64,000 nt of DNA from positions 1 through 64,000 of the forward strand of contig NIOB01000008.1 of NCBI GenBank assembly GCA_002189105.1, read 5' to 3'. The notes under the pieces were generated by a model that ran no database searches, was not told where the DNA came from, and saw only the letters and a list, made by a program, of their open reading frames with translations. Position 1 is the stretch's first letter, and every line of letters starts with the position of its first letter. This DNA is from Saccharibacillus soli (GTDB lineage: Bacteria > Bacillota > Bacilli > Paenibacillales > Paenibacillaceae). A program made the translations under genes and the position numbers. Shown here piece after piece: positions 56,646-64,000 of this stretch.

Positions 56646-57141
56646 GTGGCTGTCTGTGCTGTTGATTCTGCTTGGCGCACTGTTAAGTGTGTTCAGCGCC
56701 TTTGGCATGATTCGGCTCCCCGACGTCTATCTTCGTTCCCATGCAGCTACCAAAAGTTCAACGCTGGGCGTTCTATGTGTACTGACTGGCGTATTCCTTT
56801 ATTTTGCTTCCGTGATGCAGACCGCCAGTATGAACATTCTGCTGGGTATCGTCTTTTTCTTCATCACTGCACCGGTTGCCGGTCACTTGAACGGACGAGC
56901 CGCCTACCGCACGGGTGTGCCGCTGTGGACAGGCAGTGTTCGGGACGAACTTGCCGAAGCCGTTCAGGAGGCAGGAGCCTCGGAACCTCAACCTCCCGGC
57001 CCGGAGGACTCCAGCATGGTGCAGCCCGGTAAGGTCTCTAGTGAGGAACATCCGATTCAGCCTTCGCGCTCTGAGCAGGCAGGGCTTCAGGAATCCACAG
57101 TTGAAGATCAGCATGGACGTTCCGACGGAGAAAAAGGTTGA
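56617..57141 (+). CDS. mrpG: Na+/H+ antiporter subunit G (MrpG), long hydrophilic tail
   Basis: The first 100 residues are a normal MrpG (three helices, signature FGMIRLPDVYLRSHAATKSSTLG). A further 75 residues are hydrophilic, rich in Glu, Ser, Pro and Gln, and predicted disordered; typical MrpG proteins end near residue 110-125. GGGGGAGG precedes the ATG within mrpF. It is the last mrp gene. Confidence 0.93.
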   Translation: MLQTIQLTVEWLSVLLILLGALLSVFSAFGMIRLPDVYLRSHAATKSSTLGVLCVLTGVFLYFASVMQTASMNILLGIVFFFITAPVAGHLNGRAAYRTGVPLWTGSVRDELAEAVQEAGASEPQPPGPEDSSMVQPGKVSSEEHPIQPSRSEQAGLQESTVEDQHGRSDGEKG

Positions 57142-57176
57142 TGTCTTCCATTATTTAAAAACAACTAAAAACGCGT

Positions 57177-57241
57177 AAAAAAGAGGCTTTCGCGGCAATC
57201 GTTCTCCCTTATGGGAACGATAGGTTGTCCGAAAGTCTCTT
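57177..57241 (-). terminator. Convergent terminator of the methyltransferase gene (and perhaps mrp)
   Basis: A long stem (AAGAGACTTTCG with CGAAAGCCTCTT, plus an inner ATCGTTCCC/GGGAGAACGAT pairing) is followed on the minus strand by TTTTTT. The plus-strand side has only CTTGG after the stem, so it is a better terminator for the minus-strand gene. Confidence 0.8.
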
Positions 57242-57320
57242 GGCTATGCACATCGATCTTGCAGCTGTGCTGACGCCCTGCTCCTTGACGCTGCACATTT
57301 TATGTAGGAAAACAGACTCC

Positions 57321-58025
57321 TTAGGGCTTGATGAAGGTTAAGCGGTACATCGTCCCTTTACATACCTCTTCGTAGCGTACGTCGATCATCCCTTCCGGAA
57401 GCAGGCGCAGCACTTCAGGCTGAGTAAGCTCTCCGGATTTGGCTAGTGAAATTCGGGGACGCCGCTGCGTCTCGTCAGCGATCAGAATCCGGGTTCCACT
57501 CTTGGCTACCCGAATCATCTCCTGGACGGCTCGGGCAGGATCGCCAAACTCGCTCAGTCCATCGATATGATACACGCAATCGAAGGAATCACTGCGAAAA
57601 GGCAGATGCTCCGCTTCGGCATGAATCAATTCAGCCTCCGTTCCCCATTCCTTCAGATGTCTTGCGGCCTCTCTAAGCATGGCAGGCGACAAATCAATGC
57701 CATACAGCGAAGCACCCGCTGGCAGAATGGGCAGGTTTGCCCCTGTGCCTACCGACACCTCCAGGACATGATCTCCGCGCTGAATACTCAAATGCGACAG
57801 AAACGTCCAGCGATATTGAATGTCTCCGCCAAAGCGCATCTTCACATACCAGCGATGCAGCCGCGCATAGAAGCGTGCGATCTTGTTATTTAACGCCATG
57901 GCCCTGACATTCGCCAGCTCCATTCCCTGCGGCCGAACGGCATGCAGAAAGCCATCCTCCGTACGAGGCAGCAGCGTATGAGGTTCTGATTGTGCGTTTC
58001 CCTGAATCCGGGCCCTATCGATCAT
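57321..58025 (-). CDS. SAM-dependent methyltransferase
   Basis: This 234-residue class I methyltransferase has motif I VLEVSVGTGANLPILP, motif II YGIDLSPAMLREAAR and motif IV FRSDSFDCVYHIDGLSEF. It resembles the UbiE/Methyltransf_11 group, in which the substrate varies. An N-terminal extension of about 45 residues precedes the fold. GGGAGGAG lies six nt before the ATG. It has no obvious partner gene; the substrate is unknown. Confidence 0.87.
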   Translation of the reverse strand: MIDRARIQGNAQSEPHTLLPRTEDGFLHAVRPQGMELANVRAMALNNKIARFYARLHRWYVKMRFGGDIQYRWTFLSHLSIQRGDHVLEVSVGTGANLPILPAGASLYGIDLSPAMLREAARHLKEWGTEAELIHAEAEHLPFRSDSFDCVYHIDGLSEFGDPARAVQEMIRVAKSGTRILIADETQRRPRISLAKSGELTQPEVLRLLPEGMIDVRYEEVCKGTMYRLTFIKP

Positions 58026-58187
58026 CGATGTCTCCTCCCGACTTCATTGCAAGCCGATTGCCTGGTTACGTTCATTGTAACGCACGTATGCTTGCAGCGG
58101 CTCCACCGAACGATTGAGATTACGCTCCGTCCCAGGTCGTAGTGTCCGCCCATTTCTGGCCTGGGCATTTTCATTCCTGCCGGGTAC

Positions 58188-58505
58188 CTACAGCGATTCC
58201 ACATAGTTCTTAGCGTCCAGCAGGCTCATATCGTACATCTGCCTCGCTTCCTTGATCGCTTCGATCTTGCGCCCTTTGGCGACGAGTACACGCAGCCGCT
58301 CATCGTCCTGTCCATAGACGCGCGCGGGCGACTCTCCATTTGGCGTATTCAGCACAGAGGGACGATGCTGTCCGGGTCTGGCGGCCAGACGATCCAGATC
58401 TTCACGAAGCACCCGCACTTCAAACCGCAGGCGAATGACCATCAACATCAGCGAAAAAACAAGAAGTGCCAGAACGAGAGACGTATAGTCCAATTTGAAT
58501 CCCAT
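58188..58505 (-). CDS. Small membrane protein with L7/L12 C-terminal-like domain
   Basis: This protein of about 105 residues starts with one transmembrane helix (about 8-30) and a short coiled segment. The C-terminal 35 residues (GRKIEAIKEARQMYDMSLL...) resemble the ribosomal L7/L12 C-terminal domain without its other parts. The start is uncertain: ATG codons at 58511 and 58505 share one AAAGGAG, and the second has the better spacing. Function unknown. Confidence 0.75.
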   Translation of the reverse strand: MGFKLDYTSLVLALLVFSLMLMVIRLRFEVRVLREDLDRLAARPGQHRPSVLNTPNGESPARVYGQDDERLRVLVAKGRKIEAIKEARQMYDMSLLDAKNYVESL

Positions 58506-58732
58506 GCCCATTGCTCCTTTCCTTTGTAGGTAGGGTTCTTTTTCATTATACACATTGGAGGGCTTTTTGACCCCTTCGTCTTATAAGGAAGCCCTGCACG
58601 AACGAGGTGAAGCCCTCCACTGCAAATCCGGCGCGCTATTCATGATTTGATTTCTTCAAACGTAAACTTCTGGTAAACAGAACGTCAAGCGTGTATAATC
58701 AGCGTAGCCAATTTACGTTCAGCGTAAAGTTT

Positions 58733-58894
58733 AGGCCGTGTACGCAAACTTAACGACGTGCATCTTTAGCCGCCTTTTCGCTCTCTGCGGCGTCCATGCT
58801 CCGAGGGCGTGCCCCGGCACGCCTTCGGAACCTTTCCTTGTTGAGCACAAAAATTCGCCTAAATCTGCTCCCCTCGAAGTTTGCGTACACGCCT
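58733..58894. repeat. 162-bp imperfect palindromic element
   Basis: The ends are inverted copies of CGTGTACGCAAACTT (58737-58751 and, as its complement, 58877-58891). Inner segments also match in inverted order (GCATCTTTAG-like with CTAAATCTGC-like). The centre is a 14-bp stem-loop: TCCGAGGGCGTGCC pairs with GGCACGCCTTCGGA at about 58799-58828. The whole therefore folds as one long interrupted hairpin. It may be a miniature inverted-repeat element, a structured RNA, or a remnant of a mobile element. No transposase or clear target-site duplication is seen. The rest of 58554-58732 has a TATAAT at 58694 without a good -35 box and no gene. Confidence 0.65.
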
Positions 58895-58919
58895 TAGTGA
58901 AAGGAATGGAAATCTAGTT

Positions 58920-60143
58920 ATGAAATCTTCAGAAAAATGGGGCGCGTTGGTGCTGAGCGCCGCCGTGCTGCTCAGCGCTCCGGCCCACACAGGGGCCGCC
59001 GACACAGACGCTGGCCAGCTCCCCCGTCCAGCGTGGACTTCTTCTGCCGCCTACGATACATCGTCGGCCTCTGCACATGAGATCCATTTCGTCAAGTCGC
59101 GCGGCCTTGTCTATGTTCACACCGTGCAGGGCATCAAGAAGACCTCTTCCAAGACCTCTTACGATTGGTATCTGGAGACAGTCACCGCCTTTGATGCGTC
59201 TACAGGCGCCAAGAAATGGTCCCGAACTTTCCATGACAAGGCCGGTCCTTACACGGTGGAAAGCTCGATTCTCTATGCCCAAAATGGGACGCTCTATTTT
59301 GTGGGAAGCTTCTCGGACAAGACACAGAAAATTTATGCCTTGAGTCCTGATGGCAAAGAAACCTGGAATCGCACTGTCCCCTTTGACAGCGATGTGTACT
59401 TGCTGGGAGACGACAGCCTGCTGATCGCTTCGACGCAGGGCCCGGATAAACAGGGCATGGTCAAGACGTCAGCCGTTCATTGCAATGCAGCCGGCAAGAC
59501 GCTGGCGACCAAGAAGCTCAATGGCAGTGTGCTTACGGCCGAGGCCGGTCGCATTGTGGTCGATACCAGCCGGCAGATCAAGGTTGGCCGCGCATGGGAT
59601 CGTTCCCCAAGCCCGGCAGTTGAGGTGTATACGCCGGATCTGAAACGGGTCTATACCTATAAGTTCCCGTCCAGCATCAATCTGCTGGGCGATGGTGGCG
59701 GTGCGCCCATTCTGGTTCAAGAGGATGGCTCCATTCTGTTCCGTGGCTCCATAGCCGGAACCGTAAACAAGCTGTACGCGTTCTCGCCGCAGGGCCAACT
59801 GCTCTGGGGACGTGTCATTCCGGCCGACTCGGTGATTGCCTCGACGGGCAGCGGTTATGTGACCTATTCCAAGCGCCTGTTGACGTCCTTCGATTTGGAC
59901 GGCCAGATTGCGCAGCAGGCGCTCGGCGATCAACCCGGACAGATCGTGGTGCTGGAACGTACAGCTGATGGTCAGCTGCAGGTAGATATGGCGGACACGC
60001 TGTATATTCTCGACCCGACCCACTTGACCATCACTCAGGCTGTGTCTAACCTTCCGCTGCGTTCGGACTATGCGTTTGCTTATGCGGATGGCGTGTTATA
60101 TGCAGCTGAATCCGGCTCTCTGGTGAAGTACGCTTTACGATAA
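58920..60143 (+). CDS. Secreted PQQ-like beta-propeller protein
   Basis: This 407-residue protein has a signal peptide (about 1-27, ending near THTGAA-like HTGAA) and repeated beta-propeller blades of the PQQ-like type, for example VTAFDASTGAKKWSR, IYALSPDGKETWNR and LYAFSPQGQLLWGR. Such blades are found in outer-envelope scaffold proteins and dehydrogenases; no catalytic motif is evident. The ATG at 58920 gives a proper signal peptide; a TTG frame start lies upstream inside the palindromic element. The ribosome site is only fair (AAGGAATGG). Confidence 0.8.
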   Translation: MKSSEKWGALVLSAAVLLSAPAHTGAADTDAGQLPRPAWTSSAAYDTSSASAHEIHFVKSRGLVYVHTVQGIKKTSSKTSYDWYLETVTAFDASTGAKKWSRTFHDKAGPYTVESSILYAQNGTLYFVGSFSDKTQKIYALSPDGKETWNRTVPFDSDVYLLGDDSLLIASTQGPDKQGMVKTSAVHCNAAGKTLATKKLNGSVLTAEAGRIVVDTSRQIKVGRAWDRSPSPAVEVYTPDLKRVYTYKFPSSINLLGDGGGAPILVQEDGSILFRGSIAGTVNKLYAFSPQGQLLWGRVIPADSVIASTGSGYVTYSKRLLTSFDLDGQIAQQALGDQPGQIVVLERTADGQLQVDMADTLYILDPTHLTITQAVSNLPLRSDYAFAYADGVLYAAESGSLVKYALR

Positions 60144-60274
60144 GAAGCGTGCTCTCTGAAGCCGCTTGTCCCATAAGCAGCAGCCTGCCCTGGAGCGCGG
60201 ACATTATCGCTTCCAGTCAGAACGACCAGGAGAATCGCTGCTGATCCCACGATTCTCTATCCCTTTACACCAAT

Positions 60275-60318
60275 ACACCAATGTCCTGCGGTTATTAAGC
60301 CGGATATTGGTGTTTTTT
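60275..60318 (+). terminator. Terminator after the beta-propeller gene
   Basis: A stem ACACCAAT/ATTGGTGT with an inner TCC/GGA pairing is followed by TTTTTT on the plus strand. Apart from this, 60144-60396 shows no gene. Confidence 0.75.
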
Positions 60319-60396
60319 AGCAGCCAACTCGCACGCGACATCCGACAAAAATTTTCGTTCTCCTGCAAGGCGCCAAGGTGTTTCAAAATTAAATTT

Positions 60397-60426
60397 TTGA
60401 GTTGTTATTCAAATGCTTGCTATGAG
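60397..60426 (+). promoter_or_regulatory. Candidate promoter of the GlsB-like gene
   Basis: TTGAGT (60397-60402) and TATGAG (60421-60426) are separated by 18 nt on the plus strand, about 48 nt upstream of the ATG. The -10 box is imperfect. Confidence 0.4.
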
Positions 60427-60473
60427 GTTAAGTTGTAGTTGAGCAAACAAAACATAAGCGGAGGCGATACAAA

Positions 60474-60734
60474 ATGGGCATTATCTGGTCGTTGATTGTA
60501 GGCGGCGTTATCGGTTGGTTGGCCGGACTCATTGTGGGCAGAGATATTCCTGGCGGCATCATCGGGAACATCATCGCCGGTTTCATCGGTGGTTGGCTCG
60601 GCGGCGTGATTCTGGGCAAACTTGGTCCTGAGGTAGGCGGATTCTACATCATTCCAGCCTTAATCGGTGCAATCGTTCTGGTTGCAGTAGTCAGCCTGAT
60701 TATGCGTTCGATGGGACGCAGAAACCGGGCCTAA
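60474..60734 (+). CDS. GlsB/YeaQ/YmgE family membrane protein
   Basis: This 86-residue glycine-rich protein has three hydrophobic helices with GxxG patterns (GWLAGLIVGRDIPGG, then GGWLGGVILGKL). The family is called transglycosylase-associated or stress-related, but its function is not established. GGAGGCG precedes the ATG. It has its own promoter candidate and shares a bidirectional terminator with the chemoreceptor gene. Confidence 0.9.
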   Translation: MGIIWSLIVGGVIGWLAGLIVGRDIPGGIIGNIIAGFIGGWLGGVILGKLGPEVGGFYIIPALIGAIVLVAVVSLIMRSMGRRNRA

Positions 60735-60803
60735 CCGAGAAGGATGATCCTTGGATCTCCACAGACAGGTGTGCCTCGCACCCCATATCGTGCATGCACA
60801 CCA

Positions 60804-60848
60804 CAAAAAAAGAGCGCATCCCGCTTACGCGGAAATGCGCTCTTTTTT
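60804..60848. terminator. Bidirectional terminator
   Basis: AGAGCGCAT and ATGCGCTCT form a perfect stem with an inner CCGC/GCGG stem. A-runs on the left and T-runs on the right (seven and six bases) make it active on both strands, serving the GlsB-like gene and the chemoreceptor gene. Confidence 0.88.
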
Positions 60849-60889
60849 GTATGGATACTTTCTGCGGTGCATATGAAGTGTTCGCCGTA

Positions 60890-62152
60890 TTAAGCCTTTT
60901 CCAGAGCCTGAGTCTCACGGAAATGTTCGATCGCCTGCTTGATGCCTCCAGTCAGATCGGCAAGTCCCGAGACGGTCTCGGACAGCTGCTGCATGCCTTC
61001 CAGCTGTTCTTCTGCGGCCTGACGAACCGTAGAGACTTCCTCGGATGTGCTGGCTACCATTTCTTCGGCATGGGTAATCGTATCGCTCACCTGCTCGGTA
61101 TGCGCCGCGATCTGTTCAACGGCTGCCGACACGTCCTGCATCTGCACATTCACTTCGTCAACAGCGGATTGAATGAACTGGAAGGAACGTCCAACTTCTT
61201 CCAGTGAACCGATTCCCTGCTTCATATCTTCGGCTACCTTCGAGGATGTGCCTACAACTTCATTCGTATCCTGCTGGATGCTGGCATTGATGGTCGAGAC
61301 ACGCTTGGCCGATTCGGAAGATTGTTCCGCCAGCTTGCGAACTTCGGAGGCAATAACCGAGAAGCCTTGACCATATTCACCGGCACGCGCAGCTTCAATC
61401 GCTGCGTTAAGCGCCAGCAGATGTGTCTGTGAAGCGATTTCGGTAATGATACTCACGAAGTATTCAATCTCGCCGGATTTCTCATCCAGGCGATGAACCT
61501 GTTCCAGCAGAGTCTGAATGGTGCCATCTGTCTTGCGAACCTGATCCATTGCGCTGACCAATTGATGGTAGCCGGATGAAGCTTGTTCGGACGTCACCAG
61601 TGTGGCACTGGCCACTTCGTCCGCGCTGCCTGCAACCTGCTGAACCGCAGCCGACATCTCGCTTGCGGTACGTACGATTTCTCTCATCTTGTCGGTCTGA
61701 TTCTCGGAACGTGAAGCGGCATTGCGAGCCGATTCCGCGATCAAGTCGGAGACAAATACGCCCATATCCGCGCTCGTCTTGACCTGCTCGACACTGCCAT
61801 CAATCTCCAGCAGATAATTCTGCATCCGCTCCACCGCCTTGAGCGAAGCCTGTCCAGGCTCATCGAGATGGGTATTGGTCGAATCTTTGATGACCTGCTC
61901 CGTATGATCGGAGGCGTCCGCATCAGCAAAATGCTTGTTGATCTCGGCGGCTGTACGATCCACCTCACGCAGAAGCAGGAAGATCCCGGAGACAAACGCT
62001 GCGCCTCCTACAACAGCAGCCAGGATCAACCCCGGAACAAAGCTCCCCCAGCCTCGTCCTGGCATCATGAACAGCAGTACAATGATAACTTCCAACAGCG
62101 CGGCAGCAGCCGCTCCGATCCCGATCAAGCGTTTATTGGCTTGTGTATTCAT
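60890..62152 (-). CDS. Methyl-accepting chemotaxis protein without extracellular sensor
   Basis: This 420-residue receptor has two close transmembrane helices (about 8-30 and 37-62) with almost no loop between them, and no HAMP domain is obvious. The signalling domain contains the conserved tip [20 protein letters not shown] and the following [20 protein letters not shown]. It should activate CheA through CheW. The lack of an external sensor suggests it detects a membrane or cytoplasmic cue. GGTGGGGG precedes the ATG; a terminator separates it from the upstream gene. Confidence 0.9.
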   Translation of the reverse strand: MNTQANKRLIGIGAAAAALLEVIIVLLFMMPGRGWGSFVPGLILAAVVGGAAFVSGIFLLLREVDRTAAEINKHFADADASDHTEQVIKDSTNTHLDEPGQASLKAVERMQNYLLEIDGSVEQVKTSADMGVFVSDLIAESARNAASRSENQTDKMREIVRTASEMSAAVQQVAGSADEVASATLVTSEQASSGYHQLVSAMDQVRKTDGTIQTLLEQVHRLDEKSGEIEYFVSIITEIASQTHLLALNAAIEAARAGEYGQGFSVIASEVRKLAEQSSESAKRVSTINASIQQDTNEVVGTSSKVAEDMKQGIGSLEEVGRSFQFIQSAVDEVNVQMQDVSAAVEQIAAHTEQVSDTITHAEEMVASTSEEVSTVRQAAEEQLEGMQQLSETVSGLADLTGGIKQAIEHFRETQALEKA

Positions 62153-62184
62153 TTGTCCCCCACCACATCATTTATTAAGTCTGC

Positions 62185-62209
62185 AAAAAAAGCCCGGTTA
62201 TACCGGGCT
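62185..62209 (-). terminator. Intrinsic terminator between a small gene and the chemoreceptor gene
   Basis: The stem AGCCCGGT/ACCGGGCT is followed on the minus strand by TTTTTT. It lies about 30 nt upstream of the chemoreceptor start, so that gene would need readthrough or its own promoter, which I could not identify. Confidence 0.85.
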
Positions 62210-62282
62210 GTAATCCATAAGTACCAGGAAAGCGATGCCGCAGAAACGGCACGCTCTCCCGTAAAGGCTTCGAGGAATGCAA

Positions 62283-62627
62283 TTAGCTGTTCAGGTAAGC
62301 CTCTGCATCTTCAAGCTTTTCAAACGAAACGACGATGTCGCCAAACATACGCTTCATTTGCATTTTGGATACGGCGGAACCCGTGTAGTAAGCCCACTTC
62401 GTCAGGCCTTTCTCTACAGACTGCTCGCCCAGTGGTGCCAGAGCTACCGCAACTTCCTGTGTGAACAGCTTGCCTTTGCTCAGGTCAGTGAGGCCTGTGA
62501 ATCCCGGCTTTACTTTCGCCAGTTCAGCTGCATACGACTTCTTATACGCTTCTACTTCATCCATCGTGATGCTTTCTACCGTGCAGATGAGACGATTAAG
62601 AGCTGGCAGGTATTCAATTTTAAACAT
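62283..62627 (-). CDS. Small hypothetical protein
   Basis: This 114-residue cytoplasmic protein alternates strands and helices (MFKIEYLPALNRLICTVES, then MDEVEAYKKSYAAELAKV; ending FEKLEDAEAYLNS). The pattern of a strand, helix and a charged second helix recalls STAS or SpoIIAA-like folds, but similarity is too low for a firm call. AAGGGGG precedes the ATG. It has its own promoter and terminator and lies upstream of the chemoreceptor. Confidence 0.75.
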   Translation of the reverse strand: MFKIEYLPALNRLICTVESITMDEVEAYKKSYAAELAKVKPGFTGLTDLSKGKLFTQEVAVALAPLGEQSVEKGLTKWAYYTGSAVSKMQMKRMFGDIVVSFEKLEDAEAYLNS

Positions 62628-62668
62628 GTGTAAATCCCCCTTGAGTCAGATAATTGCCACACACAACT

Positions 62669-62696
62669 ATGATACTAAAAAAAATGTCGAAATCAA
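62669..62696 (-). promoter_or_regulatory. Promoter of the small hypothetical gene
   Basis: TTGATT (62691-62696) and TATCAT (62669-62674) are separated by 16 nt on the minus strand, within an AT-rich stretch. The predicted start is about 35 nt upstream of the ATG. Confidence 0.6.
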
Positions 62697-62745
62697 AGCA
62701 AAAAATTGCAAAATTTCTTTAAAATTCTTCGTTTTCATCAGAATG

Positions 62746-64000
62746 TCATTTAATAAATCCTGTTTTTCGGACATAATCCATCATTCGTGCGATCCGCACC
62801 TTGTCCATTGATTTCCATGTGAATCCCAGACGCTCCAGGTAAGCAACCGTACGGTTAGAGGCGATTTCAAATCGGGTCTGAATTTGAGCGCTCTCCAGCC
62901 AACCATAGTGCAGCATGATTTTATCGATTTCTTCGAGCGATTCCCGAGCCAGGAATTTTTCTGTAATTTTATCGACAAATTTTGCAAATTCCATGGTTTC
63001 CACGTTTTGCCCAACCTGGCTTTCACCCAGTACGCGGTACATGCTCTCCAAGTGTGGGTTCAGCAGGTGGAAGATCTGGTTCTGCAAATGCTCAGGCTGC
63101 ATCAGCAGCAAAATCGACTGGCTGATCCCATCGACGTAGGAGAAATCGGTATCCGGCGCCATTTCCGGCACCATACCCAGATGAACAAAGGACTGCATCA
63201 GGGTATAAAAAGCATTCTCTCCGATATTCTCCTGGAATTGTCCGGTCTCCGAATGGAAGACGACATTACCCAGACGATAGATGCTGGTGTTTAATCCTCT
63301 TGAACGGGCTTCCACCACTTTGACTTCCGCCTCGAATTTGGTCTTGGCATAATAATTTTCATATTCCTGCCCCAGATCCAGATCGTACTCACCGAAGAAT
63401 GCTTCTTCGCGCTGCGGAATCACCCCTGTAGCTACACCCAGTGTGGAAATATGGTGAAAATCCTTGCGGCGTCCGGATTCGGCAAGTTCCAACAGACGTT
63501 CTGTCGCATCCACATTGTGCCGCTTAAAGTCTTCATAGCTGCCGTAATGTTTCACGGTGGCTGCGGCATGGACAATCGCATCGGCTTCGGCTTCAATCTG
63601 TACATATGCTTCGTCCGTCAGTCCCATTCGTTCTTCCGACAGATCCCCATGCCGCACATGCAGACGTTCGAGGAATGGTTTCAGTGCCTCCGTGCCAAAA
63701 TAGAATTCCAGCTTGCTGAGTACGCGGCGCCGGGCCTGGGCATCGTCATCCCCACGAACAATCGCATACACATCCCAATCCGTCTGCTTCAGCATGTCGT
63801 AGAGCAGATGCGCCCCGACATAGCCGGTGGCTCCTGTCAGCAGCACGCTCTTATAATCGCGCAGTTGGGTCAGATCCGCAGCGTCCGCATCCTGCTTCGC
63901 AAGCTGCTCATAACGTTCCCGCTGCTCAACCAGCGTGTCTTCGCTGTGTTGAAGACTGGCCTGTTTGAGTTCGGCCAATTTCTCCAGAATTCGTCCACCT
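62746..64000 (-). CDS. Thioester reductase-domain protein, 5' end outside the window (probable NRPS C-terminus)
   Basis: The C-terminal 370 residues form an NAD(P)-binding reductase domain of the type that releases peptides from nonribosomal peptide synthetases as aldehydes or alcohols. Visible motifs are SVLLTGATGYVGAHLL, YAIVRGDDDAQARRRV, the AAATVKHYG block and the catalytic YYAKTKFEAE (Tyr and Lys). A TTG at 63978 can start a 410-residue protein, but the frame stays open to the window edge and has no ribosome site there. The gene is therefore probably the end of a larger protein, and the preceding GGRILEKLAELK may be a carrier-domain linker. The stop is at 62746. Confidence 0.8.
   Translation of the reverse strand, partial: GGRILEKLAELKQASLQHSEDTLVEQRERYEQLAKQDADAADLTQLRDYKSVLLTGATGYVGAHLLYDMLKQTDWDVYAIVRGDDDAQARRRVLSKLEFYFGTEALKPFLERLHVRHGDLSEERMGLTDEAYVQIEAEADAIVHAAATVKHYGSYEDFKRHNVDATERLLELAESGRRKDFHHISTLGVATGVIPQREEAFFGEYDLDLGQEYENYYAKTKFEAEVKVVEARSRGLNTSIYRLGNVVFHSETGQFQENIGENAFYTLMQSFVHLGMVPEMAPDTDFSYVDGISQSILLLMQPEHLQNQIFHLLNPHLESMYRVLGESQVGQNVETMEFAKFVDKITEKFLARESLEEIDKIMLHYGWLESAQIQTRFEIASNRTVAYLERLGFTWKSMDKVRIARMMDYVRKTGFIK

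Noticed and set aside
58022-58204. A 60-codon minus-strand frame between the methyltransferase and L7/L12-like genes
   Set aside because: No ribosome site and a composition unlike a real protein (many Arg, Cys and His); it overlaps both neighbours slightly.
1-64000. CRISPR arrays, insertion sequences, prophage or restriction genes
   Set aside because: No regularly spaced direct repeats, transposase, integrase, phage structural or restriction-modification genes were seen on either strand.

Overview
The window looks like chromosomal DNA from a spore-forming, Paenibacillus-like member of the Bacillales. The partial 16S rRNA at the left edge reads like that group, the housekeeping gene order is a rearranged version of the Bacillus tig-to-pheA region, a spo0B phosphotransferase gene is present, and regulation uses Gram-positive devices (T-box, ribosomal-protein leader, CcpA-type cre site, strong AGGAGG ribosome binding sites). 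Base composition is moderately GC-rich.

Layout, 1-31 kb (almost all minus strand, so transcription runs right to left): the 5' end of a 16S rRNA gene with two tandem promoters; pheB-hom-thrB-pheA (amino acid synthesis); spo0B-obg; rplU-prp-rpmA with its leader; rng; minC-minD; mreB-mreC-mreD; radC; a small gene overlapping maf; murC; folC; valS with a valine T-box; then the tetrapyrrole operon hemA-hemX-sirC-hemC-cobA/hemD-hemB-hemL, with an RluA-type pseudouridine synthase at its end. Hairpins crowd two of the intergenic gaps of the hem operon.

31-41 kb: a conserved unknown gene, engB, lon, ispG, clpX-clpP, tig and a YsoA-like gene. This is the protein quality-control block; ispG and clpP sit where B. 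subtilis has lonB and nothing, respectively. A lone plus-strand tRNA-Arg(UCU) ends the block.

41-50 kb: a six-gene minus-strand unit for an Lpl/Yes-type sugar ABC importer. It runs from lplB- and lplC-like permeases through a lipoprotein solute-binding protein, a YesM-type kinase and a YesN-type regulator to a small secreted copper-amine-oxidase-like protein. A probable cre site lies just downstream of the predicted promoter. A MarR-GNAT fusion is divergently transcribed.

51-57 kb: a complete plus-strand mrpABCDEFG operon for a multisubunit Na+/H+ antiporter, with overlapping genes. 57-64 kb: a mixed accessory stretch with a methyltransferase, an L7/L12-C-terminal-like membrane protein, a secreted beta-propeller protein preceded by a 162-bp imperfect palindrome, a GlsB-like membrane protein, a chemoreceptor lacking an extracellular sensor domain, a small unknown protein, and finally the C-terminal thioester-reductase domain of a protein that runs off the right edge, probably a nonribosomal peptide synthetase.

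No CRISPR array, prophage, insertion-sequence transposase or clear anti-phage system is visible. The strongest candidates for something undescribed are the palindromic element at about 58.8 kb, the hairpin-dense gap between cobA/hemD and hemB, and the truncated thioester-reductase gene.
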